Below, piece by piece: positions 38,313 through 50,450 of a stretch of DNA of 64,000 nucleotides (the stretch's first letter is position 1; every line of letters starts with the position of its first letter). This stretch comes from Amaurobius ferox. Its lineage: Eukaryota > Arthropoda > Arachnida > Araneae > Amaurobiidae. The stretch is from contig OX578150.1 in assembly GCA_951213105.1 (NCBI GenBank), positions 26,156,607-26,220,606 of the forward strand, in the 5' to 3' direction. Position numbers and translations under genes: made by a program. The notes below the pieces were generated by a model. That model ran no database searches, was not told the origin of the DNA, and was given only the letters and a program-made list of their open reading frames with translations.

Positions 38313-38728
38313 TATTTGGATAAGGCCAACGGCCGTACCGTGCTGAAAACACCGGTTCTCGTTAGATCACCGAAGTCAGGCAGCATCGGGCGCGGTTAGT
38401 ACTTCAGTGGGTGACCACCTGGGAACACCGAGTGCTGTTGTCACATTTCGGGCGCGGTAGCCCGGTGGTTTGCGCGCTGGATTTGCACGCTGCCACAACT
38501 GCCGCCGTGTTCATGCGGAGTACGATCATGTTAAACATGTGGGTCCGTAAGTCCTTCCGAGAGGTTGGTGGTAGGGGAAGAAGGGTACGGTCCCTGTGGA
38601 TGCCTCCCCCACTGGGTTCTGGTCTAAATTGAGTGGCAATTCCCGGTCGTCCAAACTGTTACCTTACACCTTTCTGGTAGGTCGGACGGTCTGGGTCTCA
38701 ACAACAAAAACAACATATATTTGGATAA
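38313..38728 (+). mobile_element. 5S-tRNA chimeric SINE, copy 1
   Basis: An 11-bp duplication TATTTGGATAA flanks it (38313-38323 and 38718-38728). The head from 38325 is a nearly full-length 5S rRNA copy of about 119 bp, starting GCCAACGGCC and ending in the box C-like GGGTGACCACCTGGGAACAC and CTGTTG. It is followed by a tRNA-like part with A-box sequence GGTAGCCCGGTGG but no B box. The body and CAACAACAAA tail match the tRNA-SINE at 4191. Confidence 0.9.
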
Positions 38729-38789
38729 TTCCATAAATAAATTTAAATCTTCAACTAATAAAAAAGCGTTTTGTAGTTTATTTGACAAT

Positions 38790-39250
38790 TTGATACCACT
38801 GCAAAGGTGGCACCAGATTTCAAAAGTCCGTTTTCAGATATCTTTCTGGTTATTAATGACCACAATGCTAAAAATTTCTTATATTCTATAATTTTATTTA
38901 TATTCTCCTATTTTGCATACAACATCTGTGACAGTGGTAAAAGCTTTCACTTATATCCTCCATTTGATAACACAGAAAACCCATTTCAATTGTAATGCTA
39001 AGCTTTTTGTCAAGACGGGATATGACTTCGTAGTAGAGATAGTATCGGCTATATGAATCCTGTTTGACATATCATCTATGCTGGTTGTATATGGGCTGAC
39101 ATTCCAAGGTAGAAGATCTAATGCCCAGACGCATAAGTTTTCAATGGAGGAATGCATAACCAGTAGTGCAAATAGTTCAGAAATGCATTCAACACAGGAA
39201 GAGGGAAATCTGGGAGATATGAGTATTGGGCAAGAAGGCAAAGCTAAGAA
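38790..39250 (+). mobile_element. Family F repeat, partial
   Basis: Matches the F copy at 27540-27950, including TTTGATAACACAG, CCATT..AATTGTAATG.TAAG and GCATAACCAGTAG. A B element starts a few bases after its end. Confidence 0.65.
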
Positions 39251-39256
39251 AAAAAA

Positions 39257-40193
39257 TCTGATGTGGGCAACACATGACTTTCCTTATACAATGCAATGAA
39301 TTTACTACTTTTACAGTAAAAAAAAATAGATTACTTTTATAGTAGTTATTTATATTCTTTCCAAGATATTGAATTTTCGTCAATGAGTCGTCATTTTCCA
39401 TGTCGTCATCATCAATGAGTCGTTATTGATTTAGCGTCATTTTTATCCATTTGACGAGTTTTTCGTTAATTTAGCAACATTTAAAAAGTCGCCAAGTTGG
39501 CGACATTCCACCAAATTTATCGCCAAAATCTCGCCAAGCGTTATGGACGAAGAAATAAATTATTCTTACAGAAGGTAAATCACTATTGGCGTTCAAATAC
39601 AAAAGTATTACTCAACGTATCTTTTCTCATGAATGGAACGAGCTAGATACACGAGAATGATGTCACCCAATTTATCGCATGGTATTACATATGAAAAGTG
39701 AACATGTTTCTGAATAGGAAATATTTTTTTGTTATTTTATATGACTTTTTAATAATTTTTTTGAAAAATGTGCAATATCTCGAGAACGGTTCATGTTAGC
39801 GTTCTAAAATTTAAGTCAATCGTTTTCTAATGAAAAATTACATAAGAAATGTCCATTTACGTAACTTTTTAGCGGTTTTGATTTTTTGACGATTTTTTCA
39901 AAATTTCACTTGAAAATTTAGGGGGGTTCTGAACATTCGATTGCGTATAAAACAATAGGCTTCCAGTGTTTACGGATTGTGATTTTTGTACCAAATTTTG
40001 TTCGAATCGGTCCATTCGTTCGTCAGTTATCGTCTCCACAGACTCACTAACACACACACATAGACATCACTTCAAAAATGTTTGATTTGTGATCAGGAAT
40101 GCTTGAAACGTGCTCTCCCGTCGAAAACTCGAATTCGAATTTTTGATCCTCGTCACAATACTTTCCTTACACATTATGTATATAAGGAAAGTA
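39257..40193 (+). mobile_element. Family B repeat, full-length
   Basis: Intact termini. A short local duplication of the TCGTCATT/CAATGAGTCG segment lies at about 39385-39425. Very short microsatellite (ACACACACA at 40051). Confidence 0.9.
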
Positions 40194-40939
40194 AAAATGG
40201 ATCCGATTGACCATTCTTTGGCCAATCAGATCCATTGGATCATACATACATACTTTTCTTCTTTATATATATATATATAGATTTATATATAAATACCTTT
40301 GACTTTTAATTGATATTAACATGACATGAATTCCCCACCCAAGAGATGATATGGAAAAGGTTACTAAGTTCCAACATGGATTTACTAGATTTGTGAAAGC
40401 GACATGTCGGACTAAGAACGGCTGTGGTTGAAAAAAATCTATCTTGTACTGAGAAAGCGATAAATTGAGGCTTTGAAATTCTGTCCCAGATCATAATATG
40501 AAAGTGAAACTATAATAAATCTACAAAGGGTCAGTGTTTTTAACCATAACGAAGTGCTATAATGAATATTTGTATGATTTGTATGATAATTACGAAAAAA
40601 TTAATTTAATTAATCATAATTAACTTAATACGCATAATTGTTAGAGCTTCAATTACGTGCAATTGTTATGGCTTCAAATACGTATAATTGTTGTTATGGT
40701 TTTGCTTTGCTCGTCCATGCTCCATTCCTAACGAAGCGAAATCAACAATCGCCTGAATTTTGTGATCCTTTCTATTTGAAAACCACAATACGTAGGGAGA
40801 CGAAAATTTGCAAACATACGTATAATTACACGCAGATGTGCAAAATCACAATTTCAATAATTAAAACAAACTGTAACAATGCAAAAAGCTTATTTTTAAA
40901 CCGCTCATGTTTACTGCACTTGGTATAAATAACAAAAAA
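40194..40939. other. Unclassified AT-rich DNA between B elements
   Basis: A TA run lies at 40264-40280. The ORFs at 40306-40494 (minus) and 40638-40928 (plus) show no recognisable motif and are probably chance. Confidence 0.35.
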
Positions 40940-41845
40940 TCTAATATGGGCAGCACATGACTTTCCTTATATAATGCAATGAATTTACTACTTTTATAGT
41001 TAAAAAATGTTATTCTTATAGTAGATACTTATATTCTTTCCAAGATATTGAATTTTCTTCAATTAGTCGTCATTTTCATTGATTTGGCGTCATTTTTATC
41101 CATTTGGCTAGATTTTCGTTAATATGGCAACATTTAATGTCGCCAAGTTGTCCACATTCCGCCAAATTCGTCACCAAAATATCGCCAAGCGTTATAAACG
41201 GAGAAATATGTTATTCTTACATCAGATAAATGACCATTGGCGTTCAAATACAAAAGTATTACTCAAAGTATCTTTTCTCGTGAATGGAACGAGTTAGATC
41301 CACGAGAATGATGTCACCACATTTATCGCATGATATTACATATGAAAAGTGAACATGTTTCATAACAGTTAATATTTTTTTTTAATTTATGGGATTTTCT
41401 GATAAATTTATTTTTAAAATGTGCAATATCTCGAGAACGGTTCATACTACCGTTCTAAAGTTTGTCAATCGTTTTCTAAGAAAAAATTACATAAGAAATG
41501 TCTATTTGCATAATTTTTTAAAGGTTTCGATTTTTTGATGATTTTTTTCAAAATTTCACTCGAAAATTTAGGGGGATTCTGAACATTCGATTATGTTTTA
41601 AAATAATAGGCTTCCAGTATTCACAGATTGTGATTTTTGTACCAAATTTCATTCGAATTACTCCATTTGTTCGTGAGATATCGTCTCCACAGACTCACTG
41701 ACACACACACACAGAGGCATCATCTCGAAAATGTTCGATTCGTGATCAGGGATGCTTGAAACGTGCTCTCCTGTCGAAAACTCGAATTCGAATTTTCGAC
41801 CCCGTCATAATAATTTTCTTATACATTATGTATATAAGGAAAGTA
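40940..41845 (+). mobile_element. Family B repeat, full-length
   Basis: 5' terminus TCTAATATGGGCAGCACATG, core with one decayed palindrome arm (AAGTTGTCCACATT), stem-loop 41810-41845. Confidence 0.9.
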
Positions 41846-42105
41846 ATAAACAACAATTTTTAAACAGATAATCATGAATTTACAAGTATTGTAATTTAAA
41901 TGAACTTCTGTATATTAAATCGTTTTTGCGCTTTAAATGTGTTGCTTTGATTTTATTGTTTTCATGTATTCCAATTTGTTTAATATAATATTCAAATTCT
42001 GAAAACTTATATACTCTTTTGTATTGGGATTCTGAAATATTCAAATTAATTTTTTAATACTTCTAATTTCATAGTTATTTGTTAAATTATAATTTGAAAT
42101 CTTTC
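41846..42105. other. AT-rich spacer
   Basis: Nothing recognised. Confidence 0.35.
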
Positions 42106-42512
42106 ACAGCTTGCATACTGGCCAACGGTCCTACCGTGCTGAAAACACCGGTTCTCGTTAGATCATCGAAGTCGAGCAGCATCGGGCGCGGTTAGTATTT
42201 GGGTGGGTGACCACCTGGGAACACCACTTGCTGTTGGCACATTTCGGGTGCGGTAGCCCGGTGGTTTGCGCGCTGGATTTGCACGCTGCTACAACTGCCG
42301 CCGTGTTCATGCGGAGTACGAGCACGTTAAACATGTGGGTCCGTAAGTCCTTCCGAGAGGTTGGTGGTAGGGGAAGGAGGGTACCGTCCCTGTGGATGCC
42401 TCCCCCACTGGGTTCCGGTCTATATTGGGTGGCACTTCCCGGCCGTCCAGTCACCTTACACCTTTCTGGTAGGTCGGACGGTCTGGGTCTCAACAACAAC
42501 AGCTTGCATACT
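42106..42512 (+). mobile_element. 5S-tRNA chimeric SINE, copy 2
   Basis: Flanked by a 14-bp duplication ACAGCTTGCATACT (42106-42119 and 42499-42512). The 5S head starts at 42121 and the tRNA-like part near 42245, again without a B box. The body lacks a few bases near CCGTCCAGTCACC. The long overlapping ORFs on both strands are accidental. Confidence 0.9.
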
Positions 42513-42576
42513 TCATATGCGAGAATCCGATCAAAGCCTGGTTTTCTGCTAATAATAAAAACATAATACTTTTAGT

Positions 42577-42950
42577 ACTTTATCATACGTAGTATTGAGA
42601 AAGTATTGCTTTTATGAAAATATTCGATTTCGAGATTTGCATGCCATGTGTTTTAAGACCTCCTGAATACGTTTTGACTATTTTTGGAGTGATGTCCGCC
42701 TGTCTGTGGCAGATTAGTCGTGTACACGATAGCGGAAAAAATATTAATGTATTTTTACGAAATTTTATATCCCGCCTTGCTATGAAAACATCTAGAACTA
42801 GATAGAATGTTTTTAAATTCAAGCGAAAACTTGTATGAAATTTTATATATTTTTAACATGGCGACATAGGACAAAGTATGACATAATTATGCATAAAAGG
42901 ATTTATTTATGACTCAATGGTGACGAAATATTGTAGTTTCAATCACTGTT
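42577..42950 (-). mobile_element. Family D repeat
   Basis: In this orientation it begins with a stem-loop (ACTTTATC...GAGAAAGTA). Then come a 3' block with AGACCTCCTGA and GTGATGTCCGCCTGTCTGTG, and a core ending near CAATCACTG. It matches, inverted, 53323-53723. It has the same order of parts as families A to C but a different sequence. Confidence 0.7.
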
Positions 42951-43880
42951 GTAAAAGAGAGCCGGAATGACTTTTTTTGCTCGTGACTTTATTAGCCCCT
43001 TTTGGGGGGCAAATTGGTCCCACAACAGGGGGGTATACTGTCAAGTATGATAGCAATCGAAAGATTTTTTTTTCAGGCTCTTTACAGTGAAGGGTAATAC
43101 CATGGCCCCCACACCCTAGGACGGGCCCCCTGACCAAAATTCTTTAAGGGCCCCTATGGGCTGCGGGCCCTTGGACATTAGTTCTCCCCCTCCCTTTATG
43201 GCGGACCTTGAAAAAAAAAATACGAACATCCAAAAATTTATGAACAATTGAGCATTAATAATATATGGAGGGGGGGAGGGGCGTTAAGGAGCCGCTACCG
43301 TGAGATGCACAGGATCCCAAGATTTCGCATAGGGGCCCGGAAATTTTGTCAGCGCCCCTGAGTGCAAACAGTGTTTCTTCCTGGAAAAATGGAAATGACG
43401 CGATGGTACGGCGATCGTGATTGATCTTTTTTGTCACGCCATATTTTTAAGGACATTAACCGTGGACATAGCCACGAATTGGGCCCTCTTTGATTAAAAA
43501 AAAATATGTTACAGTTGTTATTTTTCAAATTTATCAAAGTCACAAAAACCAGTGCCTCCTTTTTTTTTTAGCAGCCGTCAATTAGAAAAAACTCTGAAAG
43601 GCGCATGGCTCTGCCGGGCCCCCTTTCACATCCGTTTGTCCCGGGCCCCCTGGGTGTAGCCATGCTAGCCACTCCCTTGTGGGGGCCATGGGTGATATGC
43701 TATAACTGTAATGATGTGGACCCACAATACAGATTTTTCAATTTTTTTTTATTTTTTTTTTTAAACTTAGGGGGGGAGCTAGTCAAAATTGATTCTGGTA
43801 TGAGAAAGTCGAGTTGAGTCACGAACCCATAAGCGTCGTTTAACTGCGCTTTAATACTAGTTGCACCACCGTGTATAGAT
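42951..43880. other. GGGCCC-rich unclassified region
   Basis: Runs such as GGGCCCCC, CCCGGGCCCC and GGGGGG recur throughout, mixed with A/T homopolymers. CAGCGCCCCTGAGTGC and AGGGGCCCGGAAATTTTG recall the GC-rich parts of the hAT MITEs, so old hAT debris is possible. No ends were defined and no coding sequence seen. Confidence 0.35.
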
Positions 43881-44235
43881 ACATTTCTGAATCATGTCCC
43901 GACATGTCGTCTTTTGGCTACAGATTATAGCGCTTTCAACGCAATTCAGGAGCATTTATAACCGGAAATGTAGACATAGTTGATCCATTTAGTATATCAT
44001 TTGCAGAGGATGATGGGATTCTCGGATCTTTAGCCGACCAGAAAGGTAAATATCCTAATGCGCCGACAGTCGTGTTTGATGAAATCACCACTTAGAGATT
44101 GGATTATCAGCCAAATAGGGTCTAATCCGGCGACATTTCGATTTACGTAGAAACTATATATTTCACAGAGCAGAAATGCATGTATTGCATTTTCAAAGCA
44201 AGCCTTTTTGTGCACTTTTAACAATGATTTTATTT
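43881..44235 (+). mobile_element. Family F repeat, diverged fragment
   Basis: Matches the F region 17210-17345: CAGAAAGG, CCTAATGCG...AGTCGTGTTT and GCA.AAATG.ATGTATT in order. Confidence 0.55.
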
Positions 44236-44243
44236 TCTATATA

Positions 44244-44383
44244 CAGCACATAGGATATATAAAGGGAAAGTATTGGGGGAAGGGGTAAAAAATCCAACTG
44301 TACCTTGATGGGTCTACAATTTTGAAGCATACCTGAATACGAATCAATTCTGTGTTTCCCCGTGAGCAAGTGTGACGTATATT
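44244..44383 (-). mobile_element. Diverged A/B-like 3' end, interrupted by B
   Basis: Contains GGGAAAGTATTG, GATGGGTCTACAATTTTGAA and CGAATCAATTCTGTG, a decayed form of the shared 3' block. It stops where a complete B element begins. Confidence 0.5.
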
Positions 44384-45327
44384 ACTTTCCTTATATATAT
44401 AATGTATGGAAAGTATTGTGACGGGGTCGAAAATTCGAATTCGAGTTTTCGACGAAAGAGCACGTTTCAAGCATCCCTGATCACGAATCAAACATTTTTG
44501 AGGTGATGTCTGTGTGTGTGTGTGTGTCAGTGAGCCTGTGTAGACGATATCTCACGAACGAATGGAGCGATTTGAATGATATTTGGAACAAAAATCACAA
44601 TCCTTGAATACTGGAAGCCTATTGTTTTAAAACAGAATCGAATGTTCAGAACCCTCCTCAATTTTCGAGTGAGATTTTGAAAAAATCATCAAAAAATCAA
44701 AATTTTTAATAAAGTTACGCAAATAGACATTTCTTATGTAATTTTTCCTTAGAAAACGATTGACATAAATTTTAGAACGCTAGCATGAACCGCTAACGCT
44801 AGCATGAATCGTCGAGATATTGAACATTTTTAAATACATTTATCAAAAAGTCCCATAAATTAAAAAAAAATATTAACGGTTAAGAAACGTGTTCACTTTT
44901 CATATGTAATATCATGTGATAAATTGGGTGACATCATTCTCGTGGATCTAACTCGTTCCATTCACGAGAAAAGATACATTGAGTAATACTTTTGTATTTG
45001 AACGCCAATAGTCATTTATCCGCTGTAAGAATAACTTATTTCTCCGTCCATAACGCTTGGCGAGGTTTTGGCGACGAATTTAGCGAAATGTAGCCAACTT
45101 GGCGACATTTTTAAATGTTGCCAAATTAACGGAAATATCTCCAAATGGATAAAAATGACGCTAAATCAATGAAAATGAAGACTAATTCAAGAAAATTCAA
45201 TATCTTTGACAGAATATAAATATCTACTATAAGAATTACATTTTTTTAAATTACTAATTTACATTAACTGTAAAAGTAGTAAATTCATTGCATTATATAA
45301 GGAAAGTCATGTGTTGCCCACATCAGA
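44384..45327 (-). mobile_element. Family B repeat, full-length
   Basis: Stem-loop at 44384-44415, TG run 44511-44526, 5' terminus at 45306-45327. A small local duplication (CGCTA..CATGAA twice) lies near 44780-44810. Confidence 0.9.
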
Positions 45328-45384
45328 TTTTTTTTTATATAGCAAAAATAAAATTATCAAACGAATTTGAAATGGCCATTTTAC

Positions 45385-45740
45385 TTTACCTACATACATA
45401 GTATAATTATACATGCATAGTATAATTATACATAGTATAATTATACAACTATACATAGTATAATTATACAACTATATATTACTATGTATGTATAATTATA
45501 CATAGTATAATTATACATACATAGTATAATTTTACATAGTATAATTATACATATATGTACATACATATAGTATAATTATATACCTACATACATAGTATGG
45601 AAAATGATTGTGACAGGAATGAAAATTGAAATACGAGTTTTCGACGGAGGAGCCCTTTCTAGCATCCCTGAACTTAAATAGAATGTTATTGATGTAATGC
45701 ATGTTAGCGTATACGTATATTATTATTCTTAACGTTATTC
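45385..45740 (-). mobile_element. B-like 3' end with expanded hairpin loop
   Basis: The left stem (TTTACTTTACCTACATACA) is separated from the right arm (CATAGTATGGAAAATGATTG) by about 200 bp of ACATAGTATAATTATAC repeats. After it come GTTTTCGACGGAGGAGCCC and AGCATCCCTGA, the family B 3' block. The 5' part is absent. Confidence 0.6.
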
Positions 45741-46100
45741 CTGATCCAGAACGCACGACTTGCCATAAGTGACTGAAAGTCTTTGATGTGCAGCCGAAAA
45801 AAGGGTTGACCCCCTAGCACTAAGCAGAAACAGCGCACCACACTGTCCCACAAGACAGAGAAAGCCGCTGACTGCGACATTCAACGAGCGCACCTCCAAG
45901 GGAATACACAGTCAGGAGCGGAAAGTACCACTCTCCACCCCCACGCGAGGAACACCGCCGAAGGCGACCATAATGCTAATCCAACAGGTCGAAGCCCGCT
46001 CGCACCGAAACCAACCAGGCAAGACGCGCCACCACAAAGCAGCGACGCACCCCCCCTCTCCCCCCCAGAATATTTGTTTTCATTAAAAATATTGCATCAG
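45741..46100. other. Isolated GC-rich island of unknown origin
   Basis: From about 45770 to 46075 the sequence is GC-rich and full of CACC/CCCC and GCGC words, in sharp contrast with AT-rich flanks. No frame stays open, no tRNA or rRNA fold was recognised, and no terminal repeats were seen. It could be an LTR, a fragment of another element, or foreign DNA. Confidence 0.45.
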
Positions 46101-47380
46101 TGGCTGGCTGGCTGCCACCTCTGCACAACTGTGCAGAAATTCAGACTAGAAATAAATCCCCTCTCAGTGAAACAGAACAAAATAAACAAAGTTGCCAGGG
46201 TGGGGGCAATAACACAAGATATATTCGGATTATAACACAATAAGGTTTACATAAAAAACTTTATCCAGTAAATTAAAATCAACAATTATATATATTAATT
46301 AATACAAATTTCTATCCACTATATACAATTATATAACTTTTAAATATCTAACTCTATTATAATTATATATTAAATATATACTATTATAATATTATTATAA
46401 TAATATTATTATTATAAATATATATATATTATATAATATTATAAATATGTACTATTATAATATATATTATATATATATTATAATTATATATTAAATATAT
46501 GTTGTATATATTAAATATATACAACACTATATTAAAAGAAAGTCCCACCATGAATAACCTTATTTATGTAATTTCATATAAAATCAGATAACTTTATAAC
46601 ATTTCATTCAATTATATAACAAGGATTTAAAGAAAAGATTCCTTATTTACTATTTAAAATTATTTTAATTTTAAATAATAAATAAGGAAAATTGGAAGTT
46701 AAAACCATATTCTTAAATATATAATAACTGTCATTGAAGAACTAAAAATTAACCTGATTAGACAAGTCACTCACAGAGGGAGAGGAAAAGGGACCGTAAA
46801 TAGAGAGAATAAAAACTAATCAAATAAACCAGAGTTGCAGCACAAAACGCGCTAGGATTTTTTTATTACTATTATTATTATTATTATTAAATCTATATTA
46901 AATTAAATGATTTGGACACCATCATTGATATAAATATTTAAACCTCAAAATGGTGGCCTGTGGTGAATTTAACGCCAAATTACCCGCTTACAAAGCTAAT
47001 AAAGATGAAACTCGGATTAAATAGAGAATTTCAACCTTAATATTGAAAATCCAACAGTAAAAACCCAACAGTATAGACTGTCAAAATTGGCAATTGATGC
47101 AAGAACAACAAACGTGACTGAAGCACAGAAAAGGAGTTGCCAACGAAGATATGAAAAAAGAGATAAACCCTGGAGAAAAGAATATGGAGAAAAGAATATG
47201 AGGTGGGACGCAATGAATAAAAGGCAAAATACCAAAGAGGAAAATGAACGTCAAAACGAAGTATTCAAAGCACTTGTTCAGTGTGTAAAAATGCGAATCT
47301 AAACATCCTATTCAGTTAAAAAATGACGACTAACTAGTTTCAGACGCTACTTAAATCGACCAAAGCAGACGTAAAAAAAA
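46101..47380. other. Very AT-rich DNA
   Basis: 46230-46730 is almost pure A/T with TATAATTATATAT and TATTATAAT words. A TTA microsatellite lies at 46863-46890. The 71-residue plus ORF at 47087-47302 is Lys/Arg/Glu-rich with no motif I can name and lacks support as a gene. Confidence 0.45.
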
Positions 47381-48161
47381 TCTGATGTGGGCAACACATG
47401 ACTTTCCTTATATAATGTAATGAATTTACTACTTTTACATTAAAAAAATAGGTTTTTCTTATAGTAGATACTAATATTCCGTCCAAGACATTGAATTTTC
47501 GACAATTAGTTGTCATTTTCATTGATTTAGCGTCATTTCCATCCATTTGGCGAGATTTTCGTTAATTTTGCAACATTTCAAAAAGTCGCCAAGTTGGCGA
47601 AATTCCGCCAAATTCGTCGCCAAAATCTCGCCAAGCGTTATGCACTAAGAAATAAATTATTCTTACAGCAGATAAATGACTATTGACGTTCAAATAAAAA
47701 AGTATTATTCAGAGTATCTTTTTTCATGAATGGAACGAGCTAGATCCACGAGAATGATGTCACCCAATTTATCGCATGGTATTCAAAAGTGAACATGTTT
47801 ATCAATAGGAAATATATTTTTTTTATTTTATATGACTTTTTGATATTTTTTTTGAAAAATGTACAATATCTCGAGAACAGTTCGTGTTAGCGTTCTAAAA
47901 TTTATGTCAATCGTTTTCTAATGAAAAATTACATAAGAAATGTCTATTTGCGTAACTTTATTAGTGGTTTTGATTTTTTGAGGATTTTTTCAAAATTTCA
48001 TTCGAAAATTTAGGGGGGTTCCGAACATTCGATTGCGTATAAAAACAATAGGCTTCCAGTGTTTACGGATTGTGATTTTTGTACCAAATTTGGTTCAAAT
48101 CGGTCCATTCGTTCGTCAGTTATCGTCTCCACAGACCCACTGACACACACACACACACGTA

Positions 48162-48200
<39 letters not shown>

Positions 48201-48347
48201 ACTTTCACACACACACAGACATCACTTCGAAAATGTTTGATTCGTGATCAGGGATACTTGAAACATGTTCTCCCGTCGAAAACTCGAATTCGAATTTTCG
48301 ACCCCGTCACAATACTTTCCTTATACATTATGTATATAAGGAAAGTA
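47381..48347 (+). mobile_element. Family B repeat, full-length
   Basis: Intact termini. The CA microsatellite (48141-48212) is interrupted by ACGTACTTTCACAC. Confidence 0.9.
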
Positions 48348-48707
48348 ATAACAGTTTATTAACAAAAAATGGTTTTGGAAAAGAGTCAACATAGTCAACA
48401 AATACTACGGGGGAAGGGAGCTCAAGAAAAACATCAAAATTACCAAAATAATAAGAAAGCAAACGGAGTCGAAAAATTATATCATAGATTTCCAAGCAGA
48501 AGAGAAGAAAGGACAGTTATCATTGGTAAGGGAGTTTCACGGAGAAACAATCCAGAAGAGAAGTCCAATTCAAAAATGAAATCAGGAGTAAAAATGATCT
48601 TTGATTCCAAAAAATAAACAATAGTCTCAAGAATGTTCAATTACAGATCTTGAACACTCTTTGTTATACCGCATTGGCATGGGATGTGATAAACAACCCC
48701 AACGATT
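48348..48707. other. Spacer with a charged short ORF
   Basis: An ATG-started 82-residue plus ORF (48369-48617) is rich in Lys, Arg, Glu, Gln and Asn. It has no recognised domain, and the local base composition alone can explain it. It could be a fragment of an unrecognised element. Confidence 0.25.
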
Positions 48708-49688
48708 AACAAGAAAGATCAATCATGCATAAAGCATTGATTATGAAACACTTTCCAACTTCAATGCAATTTTAAACAAAAATCTCTAAAATGCGATACA
48801 TTCCTCGGTAATATTTTTAAAATTATCACAATACTACATTAATTTATTATATTTGAAAACTTCATCGAAGAAAATGAACTTCGTTCAAATGACGGCATTA
48901 AAATATAGATTGCCTGGTTTAAACATCTCTAAAATGCGATACATTACTCTCTAATATTTTTTAAATTATCATAACATTACAATGATTTATTATATTTGAA
49001 AACTTCATCGAAAACAAATGAACTTTATTCAAATGACATCATCGAAATATAAATTGCCTCTATATAAAAGCAGCATTTTATTCATAAACATTTTTCCAAT
49101 CGTTTCATTCATCACAATACTATAATAATTTATTTTATTTAAAAATTTGAAAAATTGTTATCTACCATATTTATTTTAAAATGTGAAACCTTTCTCATAT
49201 ATAAAAGAATTAATCTCTTGGAAAGATATTTATTGTATAATAGTATATATCTTTTTTCTTTCTGGATGATATAACGAGAGTCAGAATTTAATTGAATTTG
49301 TTTTTCTCCCTATATTAAATAATTTTTATTTAAAAAACTACCTAACATATTTTATTGAAATTTTATTTTTATATATTTTATGGGATAATTTGAATATTTC
49401 CTAAAATTTTCGAAACAATTTGTGAATTTTAAATTCACTTAAAAAATATTTGAAACATTAGGTCCCATAGGGTTCAATGTATTTCATTTTTTCAACCCGG
49501 GTTCAATAAAAAACTAATTGGGTGATATTATTCATTTATATTCCCATAGGTCCCACAGACCGTCTAAAAAATATACTAAAATTTCATTTTGATAAAGCCA
49601 GTTTTACGGGAGTTATCGTGTTAACGGACAGACAGACAGACAGAATGAACAAAGTCATAAACACTTTCAACTATGTTGTAAAGTGTTA
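48708..49688 (+). mobile_element. Family C repeat, uninterrupted reference copy
   Basis: Full-length from the 5' hairpin (ATCATGCATAAAGCATTGAT) through the ACACTTTCCAAC inverted repeat, the AACCCGGGTTCAAT palindrome near 49496 and the GACAGACAGACAGA core (49626-49642) to the stem-loop (49658-49688). It shows the empty site for the B insertion at 13384. Confidence 0.9.
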
Positions 49689-49762
49689 AAGACATGAATA
49701 GGGTGTTTTTCTTAAGTATGATAAAACACGTCTAAAATATATCCATATATCTAGTAAAGACT

Positions 49763-50009
49763 ACATATATTGTAAACAGCTTTTATTCAAGACACCATCA
49801 ATGGCGTACATGAAAAGTATTTTAAAAGGCCAAAGCACTTTCGGACAATAGTGTCCATCATCAGTGGCAATAATAAGGAATTGATTTAAAGGTTATTATT
49901 GCCACTGATGATGAACACCATGTTATCCGAAAGCGCTTTGGCCGTTTAAAACACTTTTCATGTACGTCATTAATGGTGTATTGAATAAAGACGGTTTACA
50001 ATATTTGTA
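49763..50009. repeat. Long foldback (inverted repeat) with 115-bp arms
   Basis: The left arm 49763-49877 and right arm about 49892-50009 are near-perfect reverse complements around a loop of about 15 bases. For example, GGCAATAATAA faces TTATTATTGCC, and CAAAGCACTTTCGG faces CCGAAAGCGCTTTG. As RNA it would form a hairpin of over 100 bp. It may be a foldback transposon or a hairpin-RNA locus. No ORF. Confidence 0.85.
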
Positions 50010-50104
50010 ATAATTATAGGGTATTTCGGAGAAGGGAAAATAGTTTTGTTAAGACGTTTAAAAGACCTAAAATTAAAACCTCAAAGAATATTAACGATCT
50101 TATG

Positions 50105-50446
50105 AAAAGGTAAAACAATATGATGAATAAAGAGGTAAAACGATATGATGAATAAAAAGGTAAAACAATATGGTGAATAAAAAGGTAAAACGATATAATG
50201 AATAAAAATGTTAAACGATATAATGAATAAAAAGCTTAAACGATATGATGAATAAAAAGGTTAAACGATATGATGAATAAAAAGGTAAAACGATATGATG
50301 AATAAAAAGGTAAAACGATATGATGAATAAAAAGGTAAAATGGTATAATGAGTATAGAGGTAAAACGATATAATGAATAGAAAGGTAAAACGATATGATA
50401 AAAAAAGTAAAACGATATGATGAATAAAAAGGTAAAACAATAGAAT
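50105..50446. repeat. 25-bp minisatellite, about 13 copies
   Basis: Units are AAGGTAAAACGATATGATGA plus ATAAA, with single-base variants and one shortened unit near 50395. A minus-strand ORF with repeating aromatic residues across it is a by-product. Confidence 0.95.
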
Positions 50447-50450
50447 TGCG

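Noticed and set aside
38411..38632. ORF of 73 residues recurring in several places (4186, 42207, 54710)
   Set aside because: It is the translated body of a SINE, with flanking target duplications. The similarity between copies is that of the SINE.
47087..47302. 71-residue Lys/Arg/Glu-rich ORF as a Helitron protein piece
   Set aside because: Charged composition alone is not evidence. No Rep or helicase motif is present.
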